DNA of 64,000 nt from Ischnura elegans. Lineage: Eukaryota > Arthropoda > Insecta > Odonata > Coenagrionidae. The position numbers and the translations under genes are program-made. The DNA lies in assembly GCF_921293095.1 (NCBI RefSeq), contig NC_060251.1:54205585-54269584 (forward strand), in the 5' to 3' direction. Position 1 is the stretch's first letter. Each line of letters opens with the position of its first letter. This document shows positions 1 through 12,400 of the stretch, piece after piece. Below the pieces are notes generated by a model. The model searched no databases. It saw only the letters and a program-made list of their open reading frames with translations, and had not been told where the DNA came from.

Positions 1-77
1 CCAGGTTTCGTAACGTGGTTACATCTTCAGGACAGGTGCACCTGAAGATGTAACCACGTTACGAAACCTGGGTCGTC
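1..77 (+). repeat. Perfect 31-bp inverted repeat with hammerhead-like core
   Basis: Bases 1-31 and 41-71 are perfect reverse complements around a 9-base spacer, and the left arm may continue outside the window. The right arm reads as a possible type I hammerhead: stem I strand 39-41 (CAC), core CTGAAGA 42-48, a 5-bp stem II 50-62 with loop CAC, GAAA 63-66, a very short stem III (CC..GG), the cleavage-type triplet GTC 72-74, and a partly matching second stem I strand 75-77. There is one extra T before stem II and stem I is imperfect, so activity is doubtful. The layout matches the better example at 15,581-15,806. Confidence 0.6.
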
Positions 78-1067
78 CCCATGTTAAAATGATGGTGAAC
101 CTTACAAAGTTTTATTTTTCTTTATTTCCAGCATGGAGAGGTTTCACAAAGTAAAGCCTGAAGTCATCAGTTGTAATTACCTTTCTTCAAAATGCTACAT
201 CAATGTTCTTCCATGTTGATTCCATCACACTTAATTTTCAACCATTTACCACTGATTCACCAAATTAACCAAAGTGTTCAATAGCCCTTCTACTGTGCTC
301 TGGTAGGTTATACCATAGAGTAAGTATATACTCTATGGTTATACCTATTGTAAGTGAAAAGAAGGAAGGGAAGTTGCATTTTGCAGCCCACCTCCTGACA
401 AGAGGATGAATCAGGCAGACTTCATAACAAGAGATGGCTCACAAGAAGAAAAGGATGTTGTTCTATAAATATTATCCCACAAGCTCTCCATAAACATTAT
501 CCCATGTGGGATAATGTTTATGGAGGCTTCCGTGGAGTGGTACAGCTATGTTTCCAGGATGTCATCTGTGCCGATTCATCTTCTTGATGACAGTTTCACC
601 GGTGCTGCTCCAAGTGTCTTTAGGTTTGAAGTGTTGGATGCAGGTTTTTGCCCATCTTGCATAGGCCTTGGTTTTGGCCAGATGCATCGTGATTGGTCGG
701 TTTATGGAAGTCTCTTCCAGTTCTCCGTGTTAAAATTAAAAGTTTCAGGTATTTTGATAGCCACTTGTATAAGTTGGGGATAGAAATGGTTCTCTCTAGC
801 AATGAATCTAGTACTTTCAAAGGGATAATTTCAAACTTCTTTCACTTCAAATCTAAAGATGCCTGCTGCAACACCAGCGAAATTCATCACAAAGATGTAT
901 CGACGCAGAGAACCTGCAGACCTAGCTGCACCATAAGCCATAGTTTAGAACAAATATATATTTTGTTAGAGGTTGAAAATAATTCATCCATTATCAATGA
1001 CCACTTCTTCCCCTCCATTCCCCACTTCTCAACCTCCCACAGATTCTCCAAAACAAATCCTCCCAAC
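78..1067. other. Intergenic DNA, no gene seen
   Basis: Short open frames here have no recognisable domain or splice context. The only structure noticed is an 18-bp-arm palindrome at 487-524 (centre CCCATGTGGG) and a small hairpin near 308-343. Confidence 0.5.
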
Positions 1068-1330
1068 CAGTGGTATAACTAGGAATATACTTTGGGGGGA
1101 TGGGATGGTGTGGAGTGGCGACCCACCCAGGCCATCCCATCCCGAGAAAATTTTTGAAAAATGACATGCCTGGAAATAAATTTCACATAATTTTGACACT
1201 AAAGATTTAACTTTAAGTAGATACAGTTATTACATGTTAAAACTAGATAGTATTTTCAAATATTTTTTTATTTCTCTAATGCATTAGGGGCAGGATCTAT
1301 CTCCTCATCCCCCCCATAGTTATGCCACTA
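1068..1330. mobile_element. Short inverted-repeat element, CAGTGG ends, 8-bp target duplication
   Basis: The ends read CAGTGGTATAACTAG and, as reverse complement, TAGTGGCATAACTATG. Flanks are CTCCCAAC and CTCTCAAC, a 7/8 match to an 8-bp target duplication. The same subfamily recurs at 41,243-41,500. The 8-bp duplication suggests a hAT-like non-autonomous element, although the superfamily is not certain. Confidence 0.7.
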
Positions 1331-1749
1331 CTCTCAACAATGGTCATCTAGTCTTCCTCTCCCCATCCCCTTTCCTTCCCAGCTCAAGCACAAATTCTCA
1401 TCCTTCCCCCACCCTTCAACTCTTAGTCCCTTCCACCCTCACTTCCAGTAAGACCACAGAAGACTGGATGGTTTAACCCTTCTACTACTCGCTGGTTGTG
1501 CAAAAACTGCCACAGCTTACTTTACTACATATTTCATGACTGCGGCTGTTTCAACGGCTATCGTATCATAATTACCATCCCATAACCCATTTATGATTCA
1601 TAGCTCTAAATATATCTTAAGCAAAGGGTAAAAATCTGGATACAATTGCTAAAATTAAATACTTAAAATAATTTTTAAACTGATATCTTGCAAATTCCAG
1701 AAAATAGCCTTAGCAGTCTTCACATATCCCACCTGAAATGGGCTGGCAG
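1331..1749. other. Intergenic DNA, nothing recognised
   Basis: C/T-rich then AT-rich sequence between two short inverted-repeat elements. No coding or structural signal was seen. Confidence 0.4.
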
Positions 1750-1897
1750 CAGTGGCGGATCCAGGATAGGGACAAGGGGGCGGGGCTAAGTGGGGGTTAA
1801 AATTCCAGCAGTAGTGGGGGTCGGAAAAAGATTACCATTCTATACCCAAGGAGGGGCTATAGCCCCCTTAACACCCCCCACCATAGATCCGCCACTG
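1750..1897. mobile_element. 148-bp inverted-repeat element with CAGTGGCGGATC ends
   Basis: Terminal inverted repeats are CAGTGGCGGATCCAGG at the left and CAGTGGCGGATCTATGG as the reverse complement of the right end. Flanks are GCTGGCAG and CCTGGCAG, a 7/8 target duplication. It is non-coding and very short, so it needed a transposase supplied elsewhere. It belongs to the same broad CAGTGGCG group as several other elements in this window. Confidence 0.7.
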
Positions 1898-2044
1898 CCT
1901 GGCAGTAAAAGTGTTAATATATATTCAGGTGTTTGACATGTTCAGACCTGATGATATGGGTGTACTCAGCGAGGGGCAGGGGGGCAGCTGCACCCCCTTA
2001 GAAGCAAAAATCGCAAAATTCTTTAAGCAAAATCAGTACCACTT

Positions 2045-2659
2045 AATAGGGTGGTTTCCTAATATTTTTCTATTGCCTAAATCGAAATATTATTACTCCT
2101 GGAGTACGTATTTCACGCTTTTAGATTTTTACATGACGATATCTATTTTTAGCGTTAAAATTTTCATGCGCGCAAAAACACGACGGCTAATTATGAATGC
2201 TGGGAAATTGCTATGTTCCGTCATTCTGGTTCCCGCTGTCGGTGTGTGGACCATGGGGCGAGGCACGACGCAGGATGCTAGCAGGTAGCACTCGGCTTAA
2301 ATAAGGATTATTAATACCCTATCAAACGAAGAAAACTTTCCGACCATAGATAATTTTAATAGGTGATTATTAAGACATGTTTCCCTGAGCTCTGTGCCTC
2401 ATGGATGCATTGGTAATCTCAGACAATGTAAAACTCCTGACTACTCGTATAGAAACTAGGTCCCTGTGACGTCACGTGGAGTGGCATCGCATTGCCGCCA
2501 AACTGGCCTTTTTCAAATGAGGTTAAAATTGACCATTAACATTCGTCTAAACCGGTATTTCTAAAGCCAAATAATTTGTATATTATGAATACACTAATGG
2601 TGGGTAACGAATCACAATCAATGCCTTTCGTTTTCTTTGATGAATGAAACTACCCTATT
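2045..2659 (+). mobile_element. AATAGGG inverted-repeat element, copy A
   Basis: First of five copies of a roughly 0.62-0.66-kb non-coding family; the others are at 18,223, 30,245, 31,175 and 50,912. Ends are AATAGGGTGGTTTCC at the left and AATAGGGTAGTTTC as reverse complement of the right. All ten ends seen in the window carry AATAGGG, so either these bases are part of the terminal repeat or insertion was into AATATT with a TA duplication. The interior carries a conserved segment around TGACGTCACGTGGAGTGGCA. This copy contains a 125-codon open frame by chance. Confidence 0.75.
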
Positions 2660-3210
2660 GATTTTATATTTATTTAGATTTTAAAGCTATAACGGCTTCA
2701 GGATAACAGAGTAAATATGCAAAACATATGCATGTAAATATCTAAATCTACAACGTGGGAAATTAGATACTTCCACTAATGACAAAAATAAAAACAAATA
2801 CCTCAATTTGATTTAAAAATCATTTTTAATTGCTTCACATACAATAGGGGAGGGTGGGGCACAGTGAAACATGGGGCAGGGTGAAACAATTCAAATTTCC
2901 CTCCTCCTGACAATTCTATGAATTAGTGCTCTCTGTGTTATATTAAGGAACTAACACCACAACAGCTGCTGCAGTCTCATGGCTTGTGCTCTTCTAGTCT
3001 CCTGTTGATGGATCAAAACCTATTTTAAGGTGAGAAAAGTAAATAATTCCAAAGAATTATTTCACACTGACAAACTTTTCCTTTTCATGGGAAATCTTAA
3101 CTTATCATTGTATTTACTGTTACCATTTCTTAAGTTTTGGAGACCACCAAACATATTTCTATATCTTCATTTGTTTTCATGCAGTAAGTTTATTTATTCA
3201 AGATGGCCTG

Positions 3211-3270
3211 GTGGGGCACACTGAAACAAGATAAATGGGGCACAGTGAAACATGTTTCACTGTGCCCCAT
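3211..3270. repeat. 5' subterminal transposase-site cluster
   Basis: Three near-copies of GGGGCACAGTGAAAC lie here: GGGGCACACTGAAAC, then an exact copy, then an inverted copy that forms a hairpin with it. The same motif starts the terminal inverted repeat, so this is probably a cluster of transposase binding sites. Confidence 0.6.
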
Positions 3271-3381
3271 GTCTCATTTAGGAAGAACTATTTGACTTGA
3301 AATATGCAGTGTGGATTACTATAGTAATTATTATTGTTATTCTGATGGAATTTCATTATTTTCAGAATAAAGATTCCAAAA

Positions 3382-5486
3382 ATGAGGAATAGAATAAGAA
3401 AGAGCCATATTGGATCCTTCACAGATGGTGAAATGCGCGCTGCAGTTCATCTTGTTCTGCATGAAAACTATTCAATCAGGAAAGCAGCCAAAGAATGTAA
3501 TGTCAATTATGTAACACTCAGTCGGTATGTTTATTTGTTTTTTGCATGTGAACATCTTGTAACATTGAAAGTTTTCTGAAAATTTTTTTAAATTTCAAAT
3601 AAACAGTAAACGTAAACTGACATTCAAATTTTCCAAATAATAATTTTGAAAAGATTCTTTTCAGGTATGTGAGTAAGCAAAAAAAGGCTAGTGATGAAGG
3701 GACTGGTGAACATGTTCGCATGACACCAAAATATCAATCCAGATTGATTTTTACAGCTGAACAAGAAAAGTGCTTGGCTGACTATTTGATAACATGCTCA
3801 AAACTCTGTTATGGTCAGTCGACTCGTAACACTCGAGAGCTAGCTTATGAAATGGCAGTGGTGAACTCTATACAAGTGCCAAAAAACTGGCATGATGACT
3901 CTGCTGCAGGTTTAGACTGGCTACGATTGTTCTTGAAGCGAAATCCAAATTTAAGCATTCGGCAGCCTGAAAACTGTTCTCTTTCTCGTTGCACATCATT
4001 TAATGCACACACAGTGAAAACATTTTTTGACAATCTTGGTGCAGCCTTAAGACGTTCAGAATGTTTTGGTGATGGTTCCAGAATATGGAATCTAGATGAA
4101 ACTGGTACCTCAACAGTCGTAAATAAGTCTGCCAAGGTGATTGCAGAAAAGGGATCCAAAGGGGTAAATAATGTAACAGCAGGTGAAAGGGGAACTCTAG
4201 TTACTACATGCTGTTTTGTGAGTGCATCCGGAAACACCATACCCCCTGCATTTGTTTTCCCAAGGGTCAAGTTCAGTGATCATATGTTGATCAATGCCCC
4301 TCCTGGCTCTCTTGGACTGACATCGAAAAGTGGTTGGATGACAGCAGAAATATTTCCTGAAGTTATTAAGCACTTCATCAAACATACAAAAACAAGTAAA
4401 GAAGACCCTACACTGCTAATAATGGATAATCACCAAAGCCATATTAGTATACAAGTAATAGATTTGGCAAAAGAGTATGGCATAATGATTGTGACTCTTC
4501 CACCTCATTGCAGTGCCAAATTACAGCCCTTGGATGTTTCCTGTTATGCTCCATTTAAGACCTATTATGCCGCAGCAGTTGATTCCTGGAACAAAAGCAA
4601 TCCAGGTAAAGCTCTTTCCATCTACCATATTGCAGGATGCGTCAATTTTGCCCATCAAAAGGCTATGACTCCAGCTACTATTATTAATGGATTCAAAAAA
4701 ACTGGAATATATCCATATAATAGGCACATTTTCACCGAGGCAGATTTCTTGAGTAGTTCTGTAACAGACCAGCCTTCTCCTGAAACTGAAGAGTGTGACT
4801 TATTGAGCCAAGAATTAAGAGCAACTGCAAGTACTTCCAGTTTAAACAATGGTCAAGGTGAAGATAAAAGAACTTTTCAAAGTCCTGCTCAGTTCAAGGG
4901 CTATCCTAAAGCCGCTCCAAGGAAAAATTCAACCAGGAAAAGAGAACCAGGCAAAAGTATGATCATAACAGACACACCAGAAAAAATCCGTATGATGGAA
5001 AAGAAAAATACAGCTATAGGAAAAAAAACTTCTGAGGCAACTAAATCATGCAGAAGTTTATTTAATGCCAATGTTGCCATTGATAACTGTGAGGGGCCCC
5101 ATCAAAATTCAGACACCACGTCAGAGGGAGGACTTTCAAACCCCTTGGAAGGTAATGAGGATATTTTAGAAGGTTTTGGAAATAAAGTAGGTACAGTAAA
5201 AGTTGGTGATTATGTTTTGATTGAGTTTTCATCGAAGAAAAAATTCTACTATGTAGGTAGAATAATTAAAGAAGCAAGAAAACACAATGGCGCTGAAGTT
5301 ACATATTTACGAAAAAGTTCCAAAGTGCCAAATTCATTTTTTTTCCCACATATTGAAGATATAGCATCTGTCAGCATGAAAGACATTAAATTAGTTTTAC
5401 CACCTCCTTCTTATCGCAAAGGAACTGCAAGAATGAAAAGGTTTATTTCATTTAAAATTTCATTTGCCAATTTAGATGTTCGTTAA
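3382..5486 (+). CDS. Pogo-type DDD transposase, two exons
   Basis: Exons 3382-3524 and 3665-5486 join across a 140-bp GTATGT...TTTCAG intron to give 654 residues. Residues 15-50 form a psq/CENP-B-type helix-turn-helix (IRKAAKECNVNYVTLSRYV), followed by a second DNA-binding region near 75-150. The DDE-type catalytic domain shows IWNLDET (D192), LLIMDNHQSH (D302) and LQPLD (D338), a DD35D spacing found in the pogo superfamily. The last 100 residues hold a compact beta-rich segment (VGDYVLIEF...YYVGRII) of unknown role. Function by family: cut-and-paste transposition at TA sites. The frame is open throughout. The start is the first in-frame ATG after a possible acceptor near 3,364, so a 5' untranslated exon is possible. 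Confidence 0.85.
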
Positions 5487-5627
5487 GCTTCTAATTATCA
5501 CTGACTAAGGTGCAGTTTGTTTCATGTTTTTTAATCCATTACTGTATTCATGCATTGTGAGTTTCATTCTAGTGAAAATATTGCCAAAGGTAAAAATAAA
5601 TGGTATTATAAAATCTGAAAAAATGTG

Positions 5628-5695
5628 TTTCACTGTGCCCCATAAGTAAAAAAGGCCCTGTTTCACTGTGCCCCACACATGGGGCACAGTGAAAC
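5628..5695. repeat. 3' subterminal transposase-site cluster
   Basis: Two copies of GTTTCACTGTGCCCC in one orientation are followed by one inverted copy that can pair with the preceding one. It mirrors the cluster at the other end of the transposon. Confidence 0.6.
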
Positions 5696-5884
5696 AATTG
5701 ACATATCACTACAAAAATTGATGTAAATCCATTGCTTTTTTAAATAATTCCATTTTTTAAAGTAGGAATAGTGAAGAAAATGACAAGCACCATTTATATA
5801 TTTTCATTGTTATTTTATTTTCAAAAGCAATGTTTTTATAGGCAAAATAATAATTTTTGTTTCACTGTGCCCCACCCTCCCCTA

Positions 5885-8151
5885 CTTGAATATTGTCACA
5901 AAATATAGTAGTTATTTTAACAAAAACTATATGCATTACATGGCAGTAGCAGTCTCAAGAGAGAGGAATATATTTTCTTTCAACATTGGAATTCAATTTA
6001 AATTCAGCATTGCGTCTTCCAACATAACATTCAAATGTTAACATTGTATAAGATGGTGCCAACATAATATTAATAAAAAATAACACCAATGCAACAGAAA
6101 TTTCGGAGACTGAAAAATGTGGGCAGTAAACCATTAGATTACTTGTTGTCATAACACAAAATGTCATTTGCTAAGCAAATGCACGTATGAAACTTCACTT
6201 TTATTGAAATGATTCTTCAGGTTTCTTTATTAATTGAGGCTATGGCTAAAAATGTGGAGAGATATTTAGTTCATTTTATACCTAGAATAAAATAGCATGA
6301 TGTATGATGGTATCAGAATCAATATCAGATATACCTGGTATTTGTCCATCCTTATGTAGCATTGCTTGACAAGGATAAATGATTACTCATTCTTACTCTC
6401 AAAATCCTAAGTATTTGGTATCATAAGGATAAATGATAACACCAAAGCATTGAAAAATACTAAGTATGTAAAAGCGACAAAAAAGTTAGGATGTATACTA
6501 CTGCACACCCTATATTTTGATTTGAAAATTATTTCACTAATACATATTTATAAATCCTAAAGTAGGGTTGTGCACTGCATTTATTATTTGCCTTTTAATA
6601 ACAAATGATAAAAGACAATTATTTCCATTTTCTATGCATTTAAATTTATTTAAAGCTACCAAATTGCCTGGGGGCAAAAACAGCAAACTTTGAAACGGCA
6701 ACTCATTCGAGAGTCTTGACTTAAAAATTTTTTTCTCCATGTTCATTGAACCATTGTATTCTTATAAATAAAATAATTGGTTTTCCGATAGAAAGATACT
6801 TCAAACCATGACTTAAAGCCAACACTTTGGTTTATTTTATCAGTGGTGCACATCCCTAGTACCTCACTAAGTTACTTGAATCTATACCCTATGTTAAGTC
6901 AAAAATAATACACCCATAAGTACTTCTACTTAACTGCAATACAATGCCAAAAGCTACAAAAACTTGGTGCATACCTACATCAAAATGAAAGGTAAAACAG
7001 AATACTCTAGTTGTGGATATTACAAAATCCATGTAGATAACAAAAAATAGGAATGTAACAAAAAATACTATAAAATTTTTGATGAAAGATTTGATTTCAA
7101 AATCAAAAATAATCATTTGTGCAATTGATCACAGAATAAATTAATACATTAAGACCCATACAATTCTCAATTAAATGACTTTTAAATCTGGCCCTTACAG
7201 CACTTGGCAAGAAAAAAAAACTCTTTAGTCACTTAACTTTCCAGGCTAAGAATTCCATTAGTAAATACAGTTCAATTGCAATACAATATTTAACACTGTT
7301 CAACAGATTTTCATAAATTCATGTACAATCATATGAGGTGATTAGTATTCCTATGGGACTAAAATAATGTTATAATGTATTTGTGATCTACATTTCCATG
7401 GGTCTGCTCATAATACATATTAGTATGTATTTTGTTTTATTGTGCTGTATGCATGTGGCGTACCTACTTTGGTGTGCTAATGTATGTACTATTTTATTCC
7501 TTTTTTTCTGTGCTGTACCTTGTTGCTTATTGGGAGAATTAAAGATGTTCACTATATACATACCCAGGGCCGGAACTAGAAGTTTTGTCAAAACCCCTCC
7601 ACCCCCTAATCCACCTCTCTACCCCTACCACTAAAATGTGATACCTCCATATGCTATTTTTTGAGATGTGGTAGTATAAATTACACACTGCATGTTTACT
7701 GGTAACACATTTTATTAATATCACTGTTTAATAATTTATGATTTAATAGTTATTGTTAAATAATATAATTAGAAAAATTAAAAAACTTTTTAAATTAACT
7801 CTTTACATTTTGCCACCCCCTGAAATCTTCTGGCCACGGCATATTCCCCCATTCTCTGTCCTAGTTTGGGGCCATTGTAGGGCCTAGATTGTACGCAACA
7901 ATCTTATTCCCGAGGTGAGAAGTTCGCCTGAACCTTCCGAATACTAACAACTAAAAAATAACAATTGAATTCCTTAATTCTTAACTCTACTTTTTAAAAG
8001 ATGAATTGCTTAGTTAATTAATAAAATGTCGCATTATGGGTTGTGAAGTGGATGATGCACAAACCTTCCACATAGTCACTGCATGGGGATTTATTGTACA
8101 AAAAATCATTATGAAGGCATCCTACTTTACAATTAGGTACACATACACACT
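5885..8151. other. AT-rich intergenic DNA
   Basis: No gene was recognised. Around 7,566-7,850 there is C-rich sequence (gccggaactag...ctggccacggc) that resembles a decayed short element, but ends and target duplication could not be defined. Confidence 0.4.
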
Positions 8152-8422
8152 CAAAGGTGGATTAGGGTTTTATTTCTGAGTGGGGCACAAGGGTCTGACA
8201 TGCAAACAATCTTCTCATACTTGAGATTAAAAAAAAGTTACAACAATTACTAAACGAAATATTCTATTTTAATACTTATGTTATTAATATGAAATTAAAT
8301 GATTTAGGCTCCTTAATACACCAAACAAAACGAATGCAATGACATCCATATTAAAAACTTTGTCAATTTTTTAAGCATCTGGAGTGGGGGGGGTCCATGG
8401 TCCATCCCTAAATCTGCCTATG
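8152..8422. mobile_element. Decayed CAGTGGCGGAT-type element
   Basis: The left end is CAAAGGTGGATTAGGG and the reverse complement of the right end is CATAGGCAGATTTAGG, both like degenerate CAGTGGCGGATTTAGG. Flanking 8-mers TACACACT and CACATACT match at 6 of 8. Probably an old relative of the 1,750 element. Confidence 0.45.
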
Positions 8423-8732
8423 CACATACTGATTTCAAGAAGGTCAACACCTTTTGGGTTGTGGTTTGTATTTAGCTCCTAGCAAAACTAATACAATAGC
8501 CATATACATACTTAGATATTACCGATATGGCTTTCATCATCGTAAAATTAAACATCCTTACCTAATACTTCAAATTAATTCATATTGTACCTAGGTACAA
8601 CAGCATAGAGCTGACGATATTGCAAACAACATCATGATTTAACACAGGTTATTTGTCACGAAATATTTGCAGCTCTTCGTATGACAGGACTCAATTTAAG
8701 AAATAATTTACTATCAAAGATTTTACTCTTAA

Positions 8733-8932
8733 CACGTTGCGTACGGATGGCGAGAATTTTCGTCATTTTTTTCCCGAACGTTCCGGACGGGTGACGAAGA
8801 TTCTCGTCATTTAGGCGCGTCAACCTAAACAATTTTAAAGCGTACCATACATATTTGCTTGCGATACGCTTTAAAATTGTTTAGGTTGACGCGCCTAAAT
8901 GAGGAGAATCTTCGTCATCCGTCCGGAACGTG
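8733..8932. mobile_element. TTAA-flanked foldback element (piggyBac-like)
   Basis: TTAA lies on both sides (8,729-8,732 and 8,933-8,936). Ends are CACGTTGCGTACGGATG and, as reverse complement, CACGTTCCGGACGGATG. The inner part folds back over about 65 bp (8,779-8,843 against 8,864-8,930). TTAA duplications are typical of piggyBac-type elements, though Kolobok-type elements share this. It is 200 bp and non-coding. Confidence 0.65.
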
Positions 8933-9486
8933 TTAACAAGTACTTATGAGGAATAAAGGCTAAGGCTAAAATCAAGATTATAAATAAAATGATTTCTTTG
9001 CATTATTAGCACACAAGCACACAGCAAATATAAACATTACAACCTCATCTACGTTGCAATTCCTGAGTCTTAGCTTAATTTCAAAAGACCATTGAAAAAT
9101 AGAAACTGGCCAAAATTTTTCTTTTTGGTTAACATTTGTGATTTTTCCCAGGAAATAAATATAAAATATGTAGCAACATTTTGAACAGAATAGTATCGAT
9201 ATCATCTTAAAAAAGAGACTTCATTGTAAAAATTCACCTAAATAAACCAATTTCATACAATAACTACAGGAAATTTTCAATTTTTATAACCATTTTATGA
9301 GCACCAAAAACATATTAAATGGCTATTATTATCTCCAAATAGCACTTTCTTGTTGAACAGTGTTAATATATGATAAAAATCTTTTGTAATAGGTAACATC
9401 ACCATTTAAGTTCAAATATAAAATCACCATATAAGTTCAAATATAAATCCTTTATATCATAGCTTAAAATCTTTAAAATATACTAT

Positions 9487-12400
9487 TTAGCCTACTCTAA
9501 CTCGCCTCATCATTGGCACGGAGTATAACAATTTCAAGATTGAGTTTCCAACCAATCCCAAAGCTCGAAGGAAATTACTTACACGAAACTGGGCTTCTTC
9601 TAGAAAACTTGCATCTTCAGCTCTCCTTTCTTCCAAAACATTCTCATCATCCAAGCCCAAACTTTCCCTTGTTTTGTTTATGTATGAATACATATAGAAA
9701 GAGGGATTACTGGATATTGTGTAAACATAGTGGAAAGTGGAGGTGGGAACAAGTATTGAATCCCCAGTGTTCAAAGTAATATTTTTTAAAAAGGCATACT
9801 CAGAAGGTCCATCATTCTGATTTTTCTGGAGAAATTTGGTTTGGTGATGAGTTGATTCTGTGTCTTCCAAAGAAGTTGAAGGACTTCTAACTTCAAAAAC
9901 AACTTGCCCAGCAAGGACAGTCAGAGTCACGTTTCCAAAATCAGAGTTCAAATAGTTTTCCAGAACTAGACCTAAAAAAAAGTTAGCAACTTTTATTTTG
10001 AGCGTTAAACTGGCATGTAATAAATAAGTACATACTAGCAATCGATGCCATACTTTATGACTTCGTAACAAATAACAGGTAAAAAATTTTATAATTCACA
10101 TAAAATGCAGAACAAAGAAGGGTCTGTGGAGTGGTAGAATTGATTAAAAGTTCAATAAAACTTACCTGGAAAATCAGCCACAAATAATACATCTGAGTAA
10201 GGAGACCAAGAATGGACTTCGGCAATCAGTTCTTTCATCCGTCCTCTTCTCCAACCACTACCTTTTTCATTTGGAGATGGTTTATCATCCAATAAGGGCA
10301 TGACCCATGGCACAGGCTTAAAAGGTGACCACTGATCAGCAACAGCTAAAATATCAGTTCGCGGGTCAAATATTCGTTGCTGAAAACGCCCATTCAGAGA
10401 ACTCCAAACATCAACATGTACAGCCAATGAGGAAAGATTGTCCATCTTTGCTTTCTTTGAATCAATACCCAAGCTAGTACTTTTGGCAGCCTCCTTCACA
10501 CGTTCTCCAACACAAGACACATACTGCACAGCCATGTCGGCATGTTTTGTCCATCGATCAGTTTGGACCCATGCCTGGGACAAAATAGACAAAAATTTTA
10601 ATTGAAACAATCTCAAAAGACACATACTCATCACTTACTTTTTCACAGTAAAATAGGTACACTGGATAGCTATACCACATTAAAATTGGCAATAAAAAAT
10701 TATAAGGTAGTTATTATTTCTACAATACCTATTTGAAATATGGATATTTTTGCTTCAAAATAGCTCGAATGATCTACAATATGCATATCGAACTTAATAG
10801 GTATGTATTTCATGTTCATGAACATGGATATTATGATATGTAACAAAAATTTGAGTCTCACATGCCAAATAAATCCTTGAGTTCACCATGTTACATTCAG
10901 TTATTGTTTAATCATCCCAGATGTACTTACAATTTCCTACCATTATAATTACCTATTACATTTAATCATTACTAATTGGGCTCACAATAACAGCTATTCA
11001 AGTAAAAATTTAACTGATTATATATAAGTTATAATTTATTTCCAAAATATACACATAGTATAGGAGAGGATGAGATAAATATGTAGAATGCCTACTATCA
11101 AACACAGATCATTCTTGAACAAAGTATGTGAGAGGACCAAGGAAGGGAAGAAAAGTAGGTAATGAAAGTAATGGCCAAAACATCACTATTTTTTAGGGTA
11201 AGGGAATAATGATCTTTATTAATATAATAAAAAATGAGTAAGATTTCATCAGTTCCCTAATACCCTGATGTATCCTCAGCCGAAACAACTGTTCTACTTT
11301 AGGGAAATCAAAATCATTATCAAGTCAATCCTGAAGTTCATTTCCCTTTAAGTCAATTGGAAATCATTCATGCTAAAATACCCATACAATATCACTATAC
11401 ATATAAATGCGCTAGAGCTTCCTTAACCATTATTACTTCGATGTCTTTTCCCAACCAAAGCCTCCCAAACATTCTCAACTCATCCTTTTCTGCACACCTC
11501 TATTCTCACTTTCCTCCCATTTGTCAACTTAATTACAAGTTTTTTGAGTGAGTAGGGCAAAAAAATCACTACGTCAACTCACATCTGAGCCATTACAGTA
11601 AGCAAAATCACTCCATTGTATGAATTGGTAATTTAACAATTTTCCTATAAAAACAATGTGAAAATGATTCGTTCACATCTCATAGCCAAAAGGGGTAAAA
11701 GATGCTTTTGAGTAGCCACGGTAACTCAACAAGAGTAGGTAAAATGAGAATTAAAGGCACACAAGATACTTCATCAATAAACACTGATTCAAACAGTGGG
11801 AATAAATAGCAACTTAGGCTTCTTAAAATATTCTGTGCTTCTGTCTCCCCCAGAACTATGGATCACTGGTCTTCCTCTCACAGAACTTGACTGAGACTTC
11901 CTCACTCAGAGCAGAACTTATGCCATTTTACAGGGTCACCAAACCTCTTCCTTCCAAAATATCTACCCTTAAAATGTATTGTATAATCATTCCCAACGTA
12001 GTACTTACAATTTCCTTCCATTATTTTCACTATTATCATTACTACTTGGGCTCAATAACAGTTATTGAGCCAAATAAAATCAGTTGGAGCATGACCTTAT
12101 TTAACAAATGATTGAATATTGTTTGAAGTACATTTAACTGCAAACATGTTCATCGGGATAGTTATAATTCAGTTCCAGTTTATTGATGTGCGATTAGTAC
12201 CTTCTCCCATCGTACAGTCATTAACATAACCCGAACTATCACCATAGAAAATGAAGTCTATAAGTATTAATTAATTAATTGTGCATTTGTTGAGGTAATA
12301 AATAAGCTGGCAAATTGGTAGAGGTAATAACTTGAAAGGAGCATTAAAAAAATTTAAGTTGAACCAAAAATGTTTTGAACCACCTACCTCAGGATCCAAA

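Larger units (their letters stand above)
2847..5882 (+). mobile_element. Complete pogo-superfamily DNA transposon
   Basis: The element is 3,036 bp and flanked by TA on both sides (2,845-2,846 and 5,883-5,884), the target duplication of the Tc1/mariner/pogo group. Terminal inverted repeats begin GGGGAGGGTGGGGCACAGTG on both ends, with about 24 bp matching. The motif GGGGCACAGTGAAAC recurs inside both ends as direct and inverted copies, which look like transposase binding sites. Between them lies one open transposase gene with an intron. Intact ends plus an open frame make it a candidate autonomous and recent copy. Confidence 0.88.

Noticed and set aside
1911-2288. 125-codon frame as a small gene
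   Set aside because: Most of it lies inside AATAGGG copy A, and the other copies do not keep the frame.
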